64,000 nt of DNA from Flavobacteriales bacterium (GCA_027491075.1 JAIXWX010000002.1:124001-188000); one strand, 5' to 3'. Positions 1-10,144 are shown, counted from the stretch's first letter. Program-made: numbers and translations. The notes: generated by a model not told the origin, from the sequence alone.

Positions 1-1
1 T

Positions 2-1654
2 GTAAGCGAGGACAATAAGATTCTGTGCTATGGAACCGACATAGTGAGCCGTCGTATCTACACCATTGAATTCAAAAACTTGGAAACCGGTGAAATGCTT
101 TCTGACAAACTCGAGGGTACGAGCGGAGGAGCCACATGGGCGGGAGACAATAAGACTGTTTTTTATTCTAAAAAAGATCCACAGACCCTTCGTGATTTTC
201 AAATATGGCGCCATACGCTAGGCACAGATCAGAGCAAAGATGTTTTAGTATATGAAGAAAAAGATGAAGAGTTTTCTTGTTTCGTATACAAGACTAAAAG
301 CAAGCGATACATAGTGATTGGAAGTTCTCAAACACTGGCAACAGAATACCGCGTTCTCGACACGACTAATCCTAATGGAGAATTTAAGTTGTTCGAACCA
401 AGAGAGCGCAATCATGAATATGGAATTGATCACTATGGAGATAAATTTTATATTGTTACCAATTGGAACGCTAAGAACTTCCGATTGATGGAAACACCTG
501 TGAGCCAAACTGGACGTGCTCATTGGAAAGAAGTGATTGCACACCGTGATGATGTTTTACTTGAGGGAATTGCTATTTTTAAAAATCATTTGATTGTTGA
601 TGAGCGCAAGAATGGACTTACTCAGCTAAGAATTCGCCGTTGGGATGGAAGCGGCGAATATTACATGGAATTCCAAGACCCTGCTTATGCCGCAGGAGTT
701 AGTTCAAATCCAGAATTCGATACCGAAATTGTACGTTATAGTTATACGAGTTTAACCACTCCAAATAGTGTGTATGACTTTAACATGAATACGAAAGAAA
801 GGGTATTACTTAAGCAACAAGAAGTAGTAGGAGGATATAATCCTGATGATTATAAAAGTGAAAGACTTTATGCTACCGCAGCAGATGGCACTAAAGTTCC
901 GATTAGTCTTGTTTACAAAAAAGGCTTTGAAAAAAATGGACAGGCTCCACTCCTACTTTACGCTTACGGAAGTTATGGCTATTCCATCGACGCCACTTTT
1001 AGTTCAACTCGTTTATCTCTTTTGGATAGAGGCTTTGTATTTGCCATTGCCCACATACGTGGCGGTCAAGAAATGGGCAGGCATTGGTACGAAGACGGCA
1101 AATTGCTGAAAAAGAAAAATACATTTACCGATTTCATTTCCTGCGGAGAATTTTTAGTAAAAGAAAAATATACTTCCAATGAAAAGCTGTTTGCTATGGG
1201 AGGAAGCGCTGGTGGACTATTGATGGGTGCAATCACCAACATGGCGCCCAACATGTGGCGTGGTATCATTTCCGCAGTACCTTTTGTAGATGTTATTACT
1301 ACCATGTTGGACGAAACCATTCCTTTGACCACCTTTGAGTTCGATGAATGGGGAAACCCTAAGAATAAAGAGTACTATGACTATATGAAGTCGTATTCTC
1401 CAATTGATAATATTGAAAAGAAAAACTATCCCAATATTCTTGTGACTACGGGTTATTGGGATTCTCAAGTTCAATACTGGGAGCCGGCGAAGTATGTAGC
1501 GAAAATGCGCGACAATAAAACAGATAACAACCTATTGCTTCTGTGGTGCAATATGGATGCTGGTCACGGAGGAAAGAGCGGACGTTATGAGTATCTCAAA
1601 GAGATTGCCATGGAGTATGCCTTCATGTTGGACCTCGCTGGAATTAAAGAATAA
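2..1654 (+). CDS. ptrB: Oligopeptidase B (protease II, S9A), 5' end cut off by window
   Basis: Serine oligopeptidase that cuts short peptides after basic residues, usually cytosolic or periplasmic. The frame is open from base 2, so the true start lies upstream; about 550 of the usual roughly 700 residues are present. The visible part covers the end of the beta-propeller and the whole alpha/beta-hydrolase domain. The nucleophile is the serine of GGSAGG (codon at 1205-1207), the Asp lies in GYWDSQV and the His in DAGHGG, so the triad is intact. The S9A hallmark HIRGGQEMG is also present. The gene overlaps the convergent HAD gene by 11 bases at the stop, with no terminator hairpin between them. 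Family assignment is firm; choice within S9A (oligopeptidase B rather than prolyl oligopeptidase) rests on overall similarity. Confidence 0.92.
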   Translation, partial: VSEDNKILCYGTDIVSRRIYTIEFKNLETGEMLSDKLEGTSGGATWAGDNKTVFYSKKDPQTLRDFQIWRHTLGTDQSKDVLVYEEKDEEFSCFVYKTKSKRYIVIGSSQTLATEYRVLDTTNPNGEFKLFEPRERNHEYGIDHYGDKFYIVTNWNAKNFRLMETPVSQTGRAHWKEVIAHRDDVLLEGIAIFKNHLIVDERKNGLTQLRIRRWDGSGEYYMEFQDPAYAAGVSSNPEFDTEIVRYSYTSLTTPNSVYDFNMNTKERVLLKQQEVVGGYNPDDYKSERLYATAADGTKVPISLVYKKGFEKNGQAPLLLYAYGSYGYSIDATFSSTRLSLLDRGFVFAIAHIRGGQEMGRHWYEDGKLLKKKNTFTDFISCGEFLVKEKYTSNEKLFAMGGSAGGLLMGAITNMAPNMWRGIISAVPFVDVITTMLDETIPLTTFEFDEWGNPKNKEYYDYMKSYSPIDNIEKKNYPNILVTTGYWDSQVQYWEPAKYVAKMRDNKTDNNLLLLWCNMDAGHGGKSGRYEYLKEIAMEYAFMLDLAGIKE

Positions 1655-2273
1655 CCTCCTCCACAATTTTTTCTAAAGAAAAATCGGGCTTCAAGTGCAC
1701 CGCTTGGAGCCCTGCTTTTTTCGCACCTTCTACATGTTGAATAGAGTCATCAATAAATAACGTTTCTGCAGGATTCAGACCATTCCATTCGCAAATAGTT
1801 AAATACGTTTCTGGATACGGTTTTTTTCTGCCTATTTCATTCGAGTAATATATCTTCTCGAAATTGTTCTTGAAGTTCGCTAAACCCATTATCTCGTCAA
1901 TGCTTTTCTCAAAAGATGCAACGTGAATAGCATTGGTGTTGCTCAATAAAAAAGTCCTCCGTCCAGCTGATTTCACTCGCCTCACCAATTCTACTTTCTC
2001 CGGCATGATGTGAAGTAAAATGGAATCCCAGGCATCTACGACTTGTTTTCGGGTGGTTCCGGGTGGACACAAACTCTCGATGTACAAGTAAAAATCTTCA
2101 TTAGATATCTTGCCTGTTTCAAGTAGATCGAAAACATCAGACTGGCTCGCTTGAGCGTATATTTCATCAAATCGTTCAAAGCCGAGTTTCCTAAATTCCC
2201 TCACAGGAGCATGATAATCTATTTCGAAAAGGACTCCCCCGAAATCGAAAATTACATTTTTACATTTCATCAT
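1644..2273 (-). CDS. HAD-superfamily phosphatase, YihX-like
   Basis: Predicted cytosolic sugar-phosphate or nucleotide phosphatase of HAD subfamily IA. Motif I is FDFGGVLFEID near the N-terminus, motif II is LLSNTNAIH, motif III contains GRKKPYPETY and motif IV is LFIDDS. The Gly two residues after the nucleophile Asp is normal for the YihX branch (alpha-glucose-1-phosphate phosphatase in E. coli), so it is not a sign of inactivity. I chose the ATG at 2273, which overlaps the stop of the upstream SPOR gene as TAATG; a longer in-frame extension to 2291 exists but would run into that gene. It is the last gene of a minus-strand run with the TonB receptor, kdsB and the SPOR protein. The substrate is not predictable from sequence. 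Confidence 0.85.
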   Translation of the reverse strand: MMKCKNVIFDFGGVLFEIDYHAPVREFRKLGFERFDEIYAQASQSDVFDLLETGKISNEDFYLYIESLCPPGTTRKQVVDAWDSILLHIMPEKVELVRRVKSAGRRTFLLSNTNAIHVASFEKSIDEIMGLANFKNNFEKIYYSNEIGRKKPYPETYLTICEWNGLNPAETLFIDDSIQHVEGAKKAGLQAVHLKPDFSLEKIVEEVIL

Positions 2274-3364
2274 TACTTCGACAATAGCCAAGCGTTGCGC
2301 CCCTCGGCTCTCAATTTAGACAAGAGTTCTCGCGCCTCCTCTTGTGAGGAAAAGCTTCCAAATGCAACTAAGGTGAGTGATCCTTTCTTTCCAGCTAGAT
2401 GTGCTTCAAACCCGGAAGATTTTAACTCGCTCACGAGCTTCTCCGCATTCTCCATCACGGAAAAAGCACCACCAATCACTTTATACTTTTTGCTTTCGGC
2501 AGAAATCACTTTCGGAGCATCGAACTTTGTAGCGGTAGATTCCGCAGGAGTCTTTACTAAAGGAGCAAGCTTGACCTCGATACCGATATCTGCGGGTTTA
2601 TCTTCTAGAAAGTTAAACGTTATACTCTCCGCGCCCGGCATAGATTCCTTAGCGCGTTCCCATCCAGTTACTTCAGACGCGATTGGATATTCTGGTCCAG
2701 CAGTAGGCGTGATCATTTTGTATCCTGAAATGACATGACCCGTTTGAAAAGGGTTCAATGAAGCCCATTGAATATCCTTCTTCATCACTCCAGCGGAAAG
2801 CCAAAGCGCTAATCCTAGAACAATCGGTCCACCAATTATTGCGGCTATTTTCCATGCAGGAGAAGTCGTTTTAATGGTGGCTATTTTTGGTTCTATCACT
2901 AATGGCTCAGGAACTGGCTCCTCTGCTTTAGGCGCCACAATCACTCGCTTCACAGGAGTAAGTTGAAGGCTCGTAAATCCATACGAATCCAACAAAAAAT
3001 TCTCTTGTTCCTCAGGAATAAATTGCAAGTGGCCTTGTTGGTCATTGAAGAAAATACCTACTTTCTCCCAAACAATTCTGCCTCCAGAGGAAAGTGATTT
3101 TTTGTATTCACTGACCTTTTCTTCAATTAAAGAAATGGCCTCTTTATAGGATAATCCAGCAGTAATGGAAACCGCATTGGCCAACAATCCATCATTTTGA
3201 AGAAGGTGGCGATTAAATCCAACGTGCTTGGAAGGTGGATGGATAATGTGAGCGCTTTTATTCAGTCGAGCAGATCTATAATTGGCCACCAATCCACCGA
3301 ATCCGGGGACGATGACACAATCGTGCTGATACAACAAATCCACTATAAACTTTTCCAAACGCAT
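2273..3364 (-). CDS. HU-CCDC81 and SPOR domain protein, single-pass membrane
   Basis: Predicted inner-membrane protein that binds septal or denuded peptidoglycan. The N-terminal 130 or so residues match the bacterial HU-CCDC81 pair (LEKFIVDLLYQHDCVIVPGF at the start, then WEKVGIFF), a domain found mostly in Bacteroidota. A linker rich in Pro and Glu follows, then one membrane helix (AAIIGGPIVLGLALWLSAGV, about residues 175-195), a periplasmic linker, and a C-terminal SPOR domain starting near KYKVIGGAFS. SPOR domains bind glycan strands lacking stem peptides at division sites. I start at the ATG at 3364, since LEKF is the usual beginning of this family; an in-frame GTG or ATG at 3379 adds five residues. 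It lies between kdsB (27-base gap) and the HAD gene. The function of the HU-like part is unknown; DNA binding is only an inference. Confidence 0.85.
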   Translation of the reverse strand: MRLEKFIVDLLYQHDCVIVPGFGGLVANYRSARLNKSAHIIHPPSKHVGFNRHLLQNDGLLANAVSITAGLSYKEAISLIEEKVSEYKKSLSSGGRIVWEKVGIFFNDQQGHLQFIPEEQENFLLDSYGFTSLQLTPVKRVIVAPKAEEPVPEPLVIEPKIATIKTTSPAWKIAAIIGGPIVLGLALWLSAGVMKKDIQWASLNPFQTGHVISGYKMITPTAGPEYPIASEVTGWERAKESMPGAESITFNFLEDKPADIGIEVKLAPLVKTPAESTATKFDAPKVISAESKKYKVIGGAFSVMENAEKLVSELKSSGFEAHLAGKKGSLTLVAFGSFSSQEEARELLSKLRAEGRNAWLLSK

Positions 3365-3391
3365 ATTGCAAAGATACAATTTTAGAGCTTC

Positions 3392-4129
3392 TTAAAATGG
3401 CGGATCCTGCTCCAAAAGGCGATTTAAGTCTTCGGGAGTATCGACCGCAGGTGTTTCCCATTGAGTTACACCCACATAGACTTCATAACCAGATTCGAGC
3501 CAGCGCAATTGCTCCAATGACTCTTTTAGTTCCAAAGAAGACGGCCTTAACAGAGCAATTTCTTTTAAAATAAGGCTTTTATAGGCGTATAACCCCAAAT
3601 GTTTTAATCCAAGCGTTTTATTCGGTGTGGAAGAGTTTCGCTCAAAAGGAATAGGAGAACGGCTAAAATAGAGTGCTTTACCCTGATTATTCATGACCAC
3701 CTTCACTTTATTGGGATCAAGGAAGGTTTTTTCTTCTGAAATTGGCACCGCAAGGGTTGCAATGGAAACGTGCGGTTTTGATATCCAATCGCACAACTGA
3801 TCCAATTGCTCTGGACGAACATAAGGTTCATCTCCTTGAATATTCAAAACAGCCTCGACTCCATCATTTAACGAAAGAAAAGCCTCCAAACAACGGTCCG
3901 TGCCACTAGGATGATCGGGGGATGTCATGACCACATTTTTTCCAGCATCGCGAACCACGTCAAAAATTCTTTGATCATCGGTTGCCACCACCACTGAAGC
4001 AAGTCCTTTGCACTTTTCTGCTTGAGCAACAACTCTCAATATCATTGGTACACCATGAATCAACGCCAATGGTTTCCCTGGGAAACGGCTGCTTCCATAG
4101 CGTGCAGGAATAATTCCAATAATTCTCAT
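3392..4129 (-). CDS. kdsB: 3-deoxy-manno-octulosonate cytidylyltransferase
   Basis: Couples CTP and Kdo to give CMP-Kdo, the activated sugar for the lipopolysaccharide inner core; cytosolic. The 245 residues match the normal family length. The nucleotide-binding start PARYGSSRFPGKPLA is intact, and the conserved NIQGDEPYV and KHLGLYAYK segments follow. The start codon overlaps the stop of the TonB receptor gene by four bases (ATGA), so the two are probably cotranscribed and translationally coupled. This gene shows that the organism makes a Kdo-containing LPS. Confidence 0.96.
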   Translation of the reverse strand: MRIIGIIPARYGSSRFPGKPLALIHGVPMILRVVAQAEKCKGLASVVVATDDQRIFDVVRDAGKNVVMTSPDHPSGTDRCLEAFLSLNDGVEAVLNIQGDEPYVRPEQLDQLCDWISKPHVSIATLAVPISEEKTFLDPNKVKVVMNNQGKALYFSRSPIPFERNSSTPNKTLGLKHLGLYAYKSLILKEIALLRPSSLELKESLEQLRWLESGYEVYVGVTQWETPAVDTPEDLNRLLEQDPPF

Positions 4130-6525
4130 TTCAGTGTATACGTATATTGGAAGGTGGTTAATCTCGGTTCTTCAATGTCTAAAGGTCGAATGGCGTACTC
4201 TCTATTCAATACATTATTCATGATTACAGAAACTCTGTGATGTTTTGCAAAGGTGTATCCAACGCGCGCATCGAAAACATAGTCCCCAGTATTGTTTTGT
4301 GCCCTCCAATCGTTGATTCCAGGATTGAACAATGCGGGAAAACTTGATTCTAATTGCCCAAAAGCATTATCAATATTAATCATGTTACTGTTGTAGCGAT
4401 AGCTTACACCCGCCGTCCAATTTCTCCAAGTCGCTTGAAGATCTGCACGGATGAGTTCTCTCATTCGGTATTTCAATACATTGCCACTGGTATCCGAAGA
4501 GGTATTCAAATAGGATGGGCCATCTGCCAATGGATTGAAGCTTTCCGCGTATACTTTTTCTGGTGTAAGACTGACTGGGTTTGTCAGTGTATAACCTCCT
4601 AAAAACTGAAGCAGTACTGCTCCAACTTTGCCTTCTCCCATAATGCTCACTTCCATTCCATCCACTCTTGAATTGCCTGTGTTGACGCTTTTAAAACCAA
4701 ATCCTAATAAGTTGTCCAAGGTAGGTGGAGCCCATTGCCCAAATGTGAACTCGACAAAATTTTCAAACTCTTGGCGAAAAACTGATAAATCAGCAAAGCC
4801 TTTGAACTTTCCCAATTTGAATCCTTGCTTCACACCAAACTCCATGTTTCTAGAAGTCTCCGATTGTAGTTCGGGATTCGCATAGATCCTCAAAGCACCC
4901 AACGAAGTAATGATGAATTTTTCCGCAATACTTGGAAAGCGATATCCTTCACCATAAGAAGCACGGATAAAAGTGGCCTTGTGAATGCGATAATTCGCCC
5001 CTGCTCTAAAGACTGGTTTTGCTTCTTCCTCTCCATTAATTACAAAACGCTCATAGCGCACACCGGCGGAGGTATTAAAACGATTTCCCCACTTTTTATC
5101 GACCTGCAAAAACGCCGCTTGATTCAACGCGTGATTTCGTCCATTCTCATTTCCACCCACAAAGAGCTCTCCTCGAGAGGTAGTGGTCATGTTCACCGCT
5201 CCCAGTGTAGTGGTTAAATTTTCAACCCCAAGGAAAGTCCAATCCTGTTGGTACTGATATTCTGAATACAGGACATCGCTGAAGTTTCCTTGATTGTTGT
5301 CGTTATCGTTGTCTAGCGATTGCCAGCGATTGCGAAGACTATGTTTACTTCCTTTTCTCCCTACATAAGTGATGTACGGATCCACTGTTCCAAGCAATTG
5401 TTTGGTTCTGGTTGCGCTTCCCTCGTAGGCACCGTATAGGCCTGTTACGTTGTTCTCCCATATAAATGCCCCCACAGAATTACTCATACTCCAATTGGAG
5501 TTCAATCCAATGCTTAGCCCTTCTACTTTTTTGAATCGATATCTTAAATTCATATTCAATCGACCGCGTGAATCCGATGCGAATCGATCAGACGTAAATG
5601 GATTGTAGCTATTGTCAATTTTGCCCGTAATGGAATCAGGAATTGGTCCTTTATGACCATCATCGCCAAGAAAATAACCACCAACTACAACGTCCAGTGA
5701 TCTAAATCTTCTCTTGTGTAGAAAGTTCGCTCCTGTGCGCATTAAGTTTCCTGCCCAGTATTTTGAGGAATCCGTTTGAGGATTCGAAAAAACTCCGTGG
5801 AAAACACTCACTTGTGTTTCTGGTGTTTCACCGGGAAATGCAGTGCGCATATTTACAACTCCAGACAAGGCACTGGATCCGTAAAGCACCGAAGCTGCTC
5901 CTTTGATCACTTCTACTTGAGATAGGTTTTCGATGGGTAAAAAATCCCAACTGGGCTTTCCTGCGTCACCGCTCAGCATGGGTAAATCATCTACCAATAC
6001 TTGAACTCGACTGCCCGCGCCGAAGCTATAACCACTGCCGCTGCGAATTTGAGGCTCCCCATCAACAATCGAAACACCTGGAGTTTGCTGCAATAATTCA
6101 TCAATCGCTACGGAGTTCTTATCCTGAATCAAACGTGGTGATAGCACTTCCATACTCACCGTTACTTCTCCCAAATCCTGTTCAAACTTACCTGCCGATA
6201 CCACCACTAAATTCAATTCCTCCTCTGCAGAACTCATTACAAAGTCCTTTTGTAGATTTCCCGTCAGCGTGATTGACTCGTTTACTTCTTTATATCCAAC
6301 ATATTTGATAACAATGGTATGCCCACCAGGCAATAGCAAGATGGAGTAGGCTCCTAGACCATCTGACATCGTTTGTTTGGTGGCGTTGTCTATTGAAATA
6401 ATCGCACCAGGTATGGCATCTCCCCTTTCATCGAGAATTCGCCCTGATAGTTGAAACTCTTGAGAAACGGCGGAATTAAAGGAAAGCAATATTGCGGATA
6501 AGAATAGAAATCTCCTGAAAATCAT
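4126..6525 (-). CDS. TonB-dependent outer membrane receptor
   Basis: Outer-membrane gated channel for active uptake powered by TonB-ExbBD. The protein has a signal peptide (residues 1-21, ending SAVSQ), a carboxypeptidase-regulatory-like beta domain (about 25-105, with GRILDERGDAIPGAIISID), a plug domain (about 120-230, with IDELLQQTPGVSI and VEVIKGAASVLYGSSA) and a barrel to residue 799. The lack of a SusD-like partner argues against a SusCD glycan transporter. The barrel resembles siderophore, cobalamin or metal receptors, but the ligand cannot be named. It is first in a run with kdsB, the SPOR gene and the HAD gene. I saw no clear TAnnTTTG box upstream. Confidence 0.93.
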   Translation of the reverse strand: MIFRRFLFLSAILLSFNSAVSQEFQLSGRILDERGDAIPGAIISIDNATKQTMSDGLGAYSILLLPGGHTIVIKYVGYKEVNESITLTGNLQKDFVMSSAEEELNLVVVSAGKFEQDLGEVTVSMEVLSPRLIQDKNSVAIDELLQQTPGVSIVDGEPQIRSGSGYSFGAGSRVQVLVDDLPMLSGDAGKPSWDFLPIENLSQVEVIKGAASVLYGSSALSGVVNMRTAFPGETPETQVSVFHGVFSNPQTDSSKYWAGNLMRTGANFLHKRRFRSLDVVVGGYFLGDDGHKGPIPDSITGKIDNSYNPFTSDRFASDSRGRLNMNLRYRFKKVEGLSIGLNSNWSMSNSVGAFIWENNVTGLYGAYEGSATRTKQLLGTVDPYITYVGRKGSKHSLRNRWQSLDNDNDNNQGNFSDVLYSEYQYQQDWTFLGVENLTTTLGAVNMTTTSRGELFVGGNENGRNHALNQAAFLQVDKKWGNRFNTSAGVRYERFVINGEEEAKPVFRAGANYRIHKATFIRASYGEGYRFPSIAEKFIITSLGALRIYANPELQSETSRNMEFGVKQGFKLGKFKGFADLSVFRQEFENFVEFTFGQWAPPTLDNLLGFGFKSVNTGNSRVDGMEVSIMGEGKVGAVLLQFLGGYTLTNPVSLTPEKVYAESFNPLADGPSYLNTSSDTSGNVLKYRMRELIRADLQATWRNWTAGVSYRYNSNMINIDNAFGQLESSFPALFNPGINDWRAQNNTGDYVFDARVGYTFAKHHRVSVIMNNVLNREYAIRPLDIEEPRLTTFQYTYTLK

Positions 6526-6752
6526 AAGTTGGTAAAGGTTGAACTCTCAGAGGCTAAGATAAAACACCAAGGACGCAGAAATAATATTTATGCCCCTGAT
6601 TATTCAGTTTATGTTTTTAATTTATCCTTTTATACTCAAGTAACAACCTAATGTGTTTAAATTCAATCCCCTCTGTATCTATTGGAGTATAACCTTTCTC
6701 ACTTTCGTTAAGTATAAAAATCCGAATCTCTTTTTTACTAAATCATATAACT

Positions 6753-9700
6753 ATGAGAAAGAACTTTGTTTGCCTTATAACAGTTCTTGCATTTTGCTTC
6801 TCTTTCCATGTGATCGCTGCAGCGACTTCGGTCCAAGCAGACAAACTAATCTTGGTTGAAAACAATGGCCAAGTGAAAAGCAATATGCCATACGCTCCAG
6901 AATCTGTGCTTTTCTATGCCATTACTGAGCACATGCACATTTTCATTCAGAGCGATCGAATATCCTATCAAATGATACGAAAGGCAGCAGGAGAAAAGGC
7001 CAGTACTTATCGTGCAGACATGGTATTGATTGGAGCTCAGAAACCAACTGATTTTGGAGGAACCGTTCCGAATGCATATTATGAAACTCACTATGATCGG
7101 GAGAATCAGGATATAATCGTTTGTAAGTCTTATAACAAAATTCTCATCCAAAATGTCTATCCTAAAATCGACTGGGTCATCTACTCGGAAGATTTTGGAT
7201 TGAAATACGACTTTATTGTTCATCCAGGAGGAGACCCGAGTGTTATTCAATTCAAATATGAAAATGCAACATCAAGCTCTCTGAATGAAAGCGGAGGAAT
7301 AGACATTCAGACTCCCTTTGGAACTGTTTCAGAGGCCAAACCTTTTTCTTATCAAGGTTCTTCGGTTATATCAAGCTCGTTCTTGAACCAACTTGGTATT
7401 TTCTCGTTTAAACTTGGTGCGTATGACACCACCAAAGACTTAACCATCGATCCAGACGTAGTATGGACATCGTACTTCGGTGGTTCAGGATATGACGAGG
7501 CGCGCGCTTCTGTTACCGACGAGAACGGAAACATATACATCACCGGTATGACTTCCGCTACTTCAGGTATCGCCACTCCTGGTCTTCAAACCAATTATGG
7601 TGGAGGAAATTACGATGCCTTCATCACTAAATTTTCATCCAATGGTCAACGCATTTGGTCTACTTATTTTGGTGGAAGCGGAAGTGATTTTGGCAACTCC
7701 ATTGCTTTAGACATGTTTGGCGGCATTTATATCGGTGGAGCTACCTCAAGCTCTTCAGGAATTGCAACCACACAACAGACCGTTTATGGCGGTGGATTGT
7801 ATGATGGTTATTATGCAAAATTCAATGTAAATGGAATTCTTCTATGGGCGTCTTATATCGGAGGTCCGCAAGAAGATCTGGTGCAATCCATCGATGTAAA
7901 TCCAGCCGGTAGAATAGCAATTCTGGCTACTGTAAAATCCAATGCTATTTCCACTACTGGTGGATATCAGACAACATACGGCGGGGGAACATCCGATATG
8001 TATCTGCGCTATGCGATGACCAATGGGACGCCGCTATGGAGCACGCATATTGGTGGATTGGGAGAAGATGTTGGTTCTTCTATATGCTTTCATGCAGATA
8101 CATTAATCTTGGTCGGCGGATACACCGCCTCTACCAACGCTATAGCGTCCAGCGGTGCACAAAACACTTATGGAGGTGGATTATTTGATGGCTACATCGG
8201 CCTATTTGATGATAGCGGATTAAGATTGTGGAGCACCTATGCTGGCTCAACTGGCGATGATCAAATTCATGCGGTTACTTCTAATAACTTCGATCATATT
8301 TACGTGAGTGGAAGCACTACATCTACAACAGGTTTTGCATCCACTGGTGCTTCTCAAAACACGAATCAAGGAGGTGAATACGATGCGTTTATTTCGCGCT
8401 ATTCATTCACCAACCAGCGTCTTTGGTGCACATTCTTTGGTGGAGAGGGACTCGATCGTGGTTTCGGAATTGCAACAGACGAACTTGGAAACGTATACTT
8501 AGGCGGTATCACTTCTTCTGAAAACAATATCAACGACGACGCATTCCAAGAGTCATTGGGAGGAGGAACAGATCTATTCTTTGCTTTTTTTGATTCAACC
8601 GGTACAAAGTCTTGGTCGTCCTACCTCGGAGGAGTTGAAGACGAAGTGATGAGGTCAATGTCCGCCGACGAAAACTCAAGGGTTGTGTTCACCGGTGCCT
8701 CTGCATCGCCAGCAGCAGCAATCAACGGTTGGTCGACACAATACAGCGGAGGTACTGATGGTTTCATTGGTAAAATTCAAGACTGCAACAATCCATATGT
8801 TACTGTCAATGCCTTGGGTGAAATAAGTTTTTGCGAAGGTGAAGAAGTAGCAATGACCGTGGGTGGAGCAGATCACTTTGAATGGAGTACTGGTGATACA
8901 ACTACCGTTATAACTGTGGATACTACCATGGTTGTGTACGTCATTGGCCGCCTTGCCAACTCCAATTGCAAAGCTCTGTCCAATGTATTCTTCGTTGAAA
9001 TGTTGGATGCGCCGTCCGTAACTGCCTACACTGAAGGTCCTACGGAATTTTGCGGTAATGGTGGTGTCTGGCTGTATGCCGATAGCGAACTAGAAGATGC
9101 GGTATTTATTTGGAATACTAGTGAAACTGGAGATTCTCTTTTTGTGAGCGAAGACGATGACTACTTCGTACAAGTGATTGCAGACAATGGTTGTGTCGGT
9201 GAGAGTGAACCCATAGACGTAGATGTTATAGAGGTTCCAGACGTCGTTGCGGCCATCGTTACAGATACTACATGCATTTCAACACCCAATGTCGACATTA
9301 TTGGTCTGCCTTTCGGTGGTTGGTATGAAGGACCTGGCATCGTTGGAAACACTTTCATTCCTGAAGTTGCTGGAGGTGGTTACCACTTGATTACTTACAA
9401 TTATACCGATCCGAATACGGGATGCACTGGTACTTCAGAAGTACTAGATATCGAGGTGCTCTACGAAGAAACTATTCTCTTCGTTGATGCTGTTGAGCTT
9501 TGTGTATTCGATGCCCCCATTGGAATGTATGGGTATCCAGAAGGAGGATACTATCTCGGTCCAGGAGTATCTGGAAACATGTTCTATCCAGAAATCGCGG
9601 GGCCTGGATATCATGAAGTCGTGTATGTTCAAATGGACATCAATGGTTGCAACAATGAGGGAGTTCAAACCATTTTTGTAGATGCTTGTACGGGAGTAGA

Positions 9701-9944
9701 AGAGGTTTCAGCTAATCAGATAAGAGTATATCCCAATCCAGCGCACGACATTCTGCACTTCGATACTGCTAACACATTCGTGGAACAGATAAGAATTAAC
9801 GACATCACAGGAAAAACGGTGCAGCAAGTATCTTATACTCCTGGACTAGACCAAATCGACATTTCAACATTGCCCGCTGGTGTTTATATGATTGTCTTCA
9901 AAACTGGAGATACTCTTCAAACAAAGCAAATATTAAAGGTGTAG
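6753..9944 (+). CDS. T9SS type A cargo with seven SBBP propeller repeats
   Basis: Predicted secreted or surface-attached protein exported by the type IX system. A signal peptide (residues 1-24) is followed by the domain that usually precedes SBBP repeats (about 30-230, beginning LVENNGQV). From about residue 238 to 676 there are seven repeats of some 63 residues, each starting W-[ST]-x-[YF]-x-G and carrying a YGGGxYDxF-type motif, enough to close one seven-bladed beta-propeller. Two Ig-like domains and two copies of a GGWYEGPGI / GGYYLGPGV module follow. The C-terminal sorting domain begins at VYPNPAHD and ends KQILKV. A weak hairpin terminator lies just downstream. Its ligand or role is unknown; propellers of this kind often mediate adhesion or protein contacts. 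Confidence 0.88.
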   Translation: MRKNFVCLITVLAFCFSFHVIAAATSVQADKLILVENNGQVKSNMPYAPESVLFYAITEHMHIFIQSDRISYQMIRKAAGEKASTYRADMVLIGAQKPTDFGGTVPNAYYETHYDRENQDIIVCKSYNKILIQNVYPKIDWVIYSEDFGLKYDFIVHPGGDPSVIQFKYENATSSSLNESGGIDIQTPFGTVSEAKPFSYQGSSVISSSFLNQLGIFSFKLGAYDTTKDLTIDPDVVWTSYFGGSGYDEARASVTDENGNIYITGMTSATSGIATPGLQTNYGGGNYDAFITKFSSNGQRIWSTYFGGSGSDFGNSIALDMFGGIYIGGATSSSSGIATTQQTVYGGGLYDGYYAKFNVNGILLWASYIGGPQEDLVQSIDVNPAGRIAILATVKSNAISTTGGYQTTYGGGTSDMYLRYAMTNGTPLWSTHIGGLGEDVGSSICFHADTLILVGGYTASTNAIASSGAQNTYGGGLFDGYIGLFDDSGLRLWSTYAGSTGDDQIHAVTSNNFDHIYVSGSTTSTTGFASTGASQNTNQGGEYDAFISRYSFTNQRLWCTFFGGEGLDRGFGIATDELGNVYLGGITSSENNINDDAFQESLGGGTDLFFAFFDSTGTKSWSSYLGGVEDEVMRSMSADENSRVVFTGASASPAAAINGWSTQYSGGTDGFIGKIQDCNNPYVTVNALGEISFCEGEEVAMTVGGADHFEWSTGDTTTVITVDTTMVVYVIGRLANSNCKALSNVFFVEMLDAPSVTAYTEGPTEFCGNGGVWLYADSELEDAVFIWNTSETGDSLFVSEDDDYFVQVIADNGCVGESEPIDVDVIEVPDVVAAIVTDTTCISTPNVDIIGLPFGGWYEGPGIVGNTFIPEVAGGGYHLITYNYTDPNTGCTGTSEVLDIEVLYEETILFVDAVELCVFDAPIGMYGYPEGGYYLGPGVSGNMFYPEIAGPGYHEVVYVQMDINGCNNEGVQTIFVDACTGVEEVSANQIRVYPNPAHDILHFDTANTFVEQIRINDITGKTVQQVSYTPGLDQIDISTLPAGVYMIVFKTGDTLQTKQILKV

Positions 9945-9976
9945 TTTTTTCATAGTTTAAATTGGTTTGATTAAGG

Positions 9977-10000
9977 AAGTCCCGCCGATTGGTGGGATTT
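9977..10000 (+). terminator. Probable terminator after the SBBP cargo gene
   Basis: A ten-pair stem (with two G-U pairs) and a four-base loop GATT sits 33 bases after the stop codon. It is followed by a short TTTT run. The T run is brief, so efficiency is uncertain. Confidence 0.55.
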
Positions 10001-10144
10001 TCCATTCCTGTATATCTGCTATTCACTCCGCTTATCACCGACTCCATGCATCTATTTCCGGCACTTGGTCCTTTGAGGTGAATTTATCGTAACATTGAAA
10101 ATTCTCTTGCCGTAAAAGACATTGATTACTTTAATAACATCCCA

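Noticed and set aside
2221..2270. Loss of the second Asp in HAD motif I as a sign of an inactive enzyme
   Set aside because: The DFGGV form is normal in the YihX branch and the other motifs are intact.
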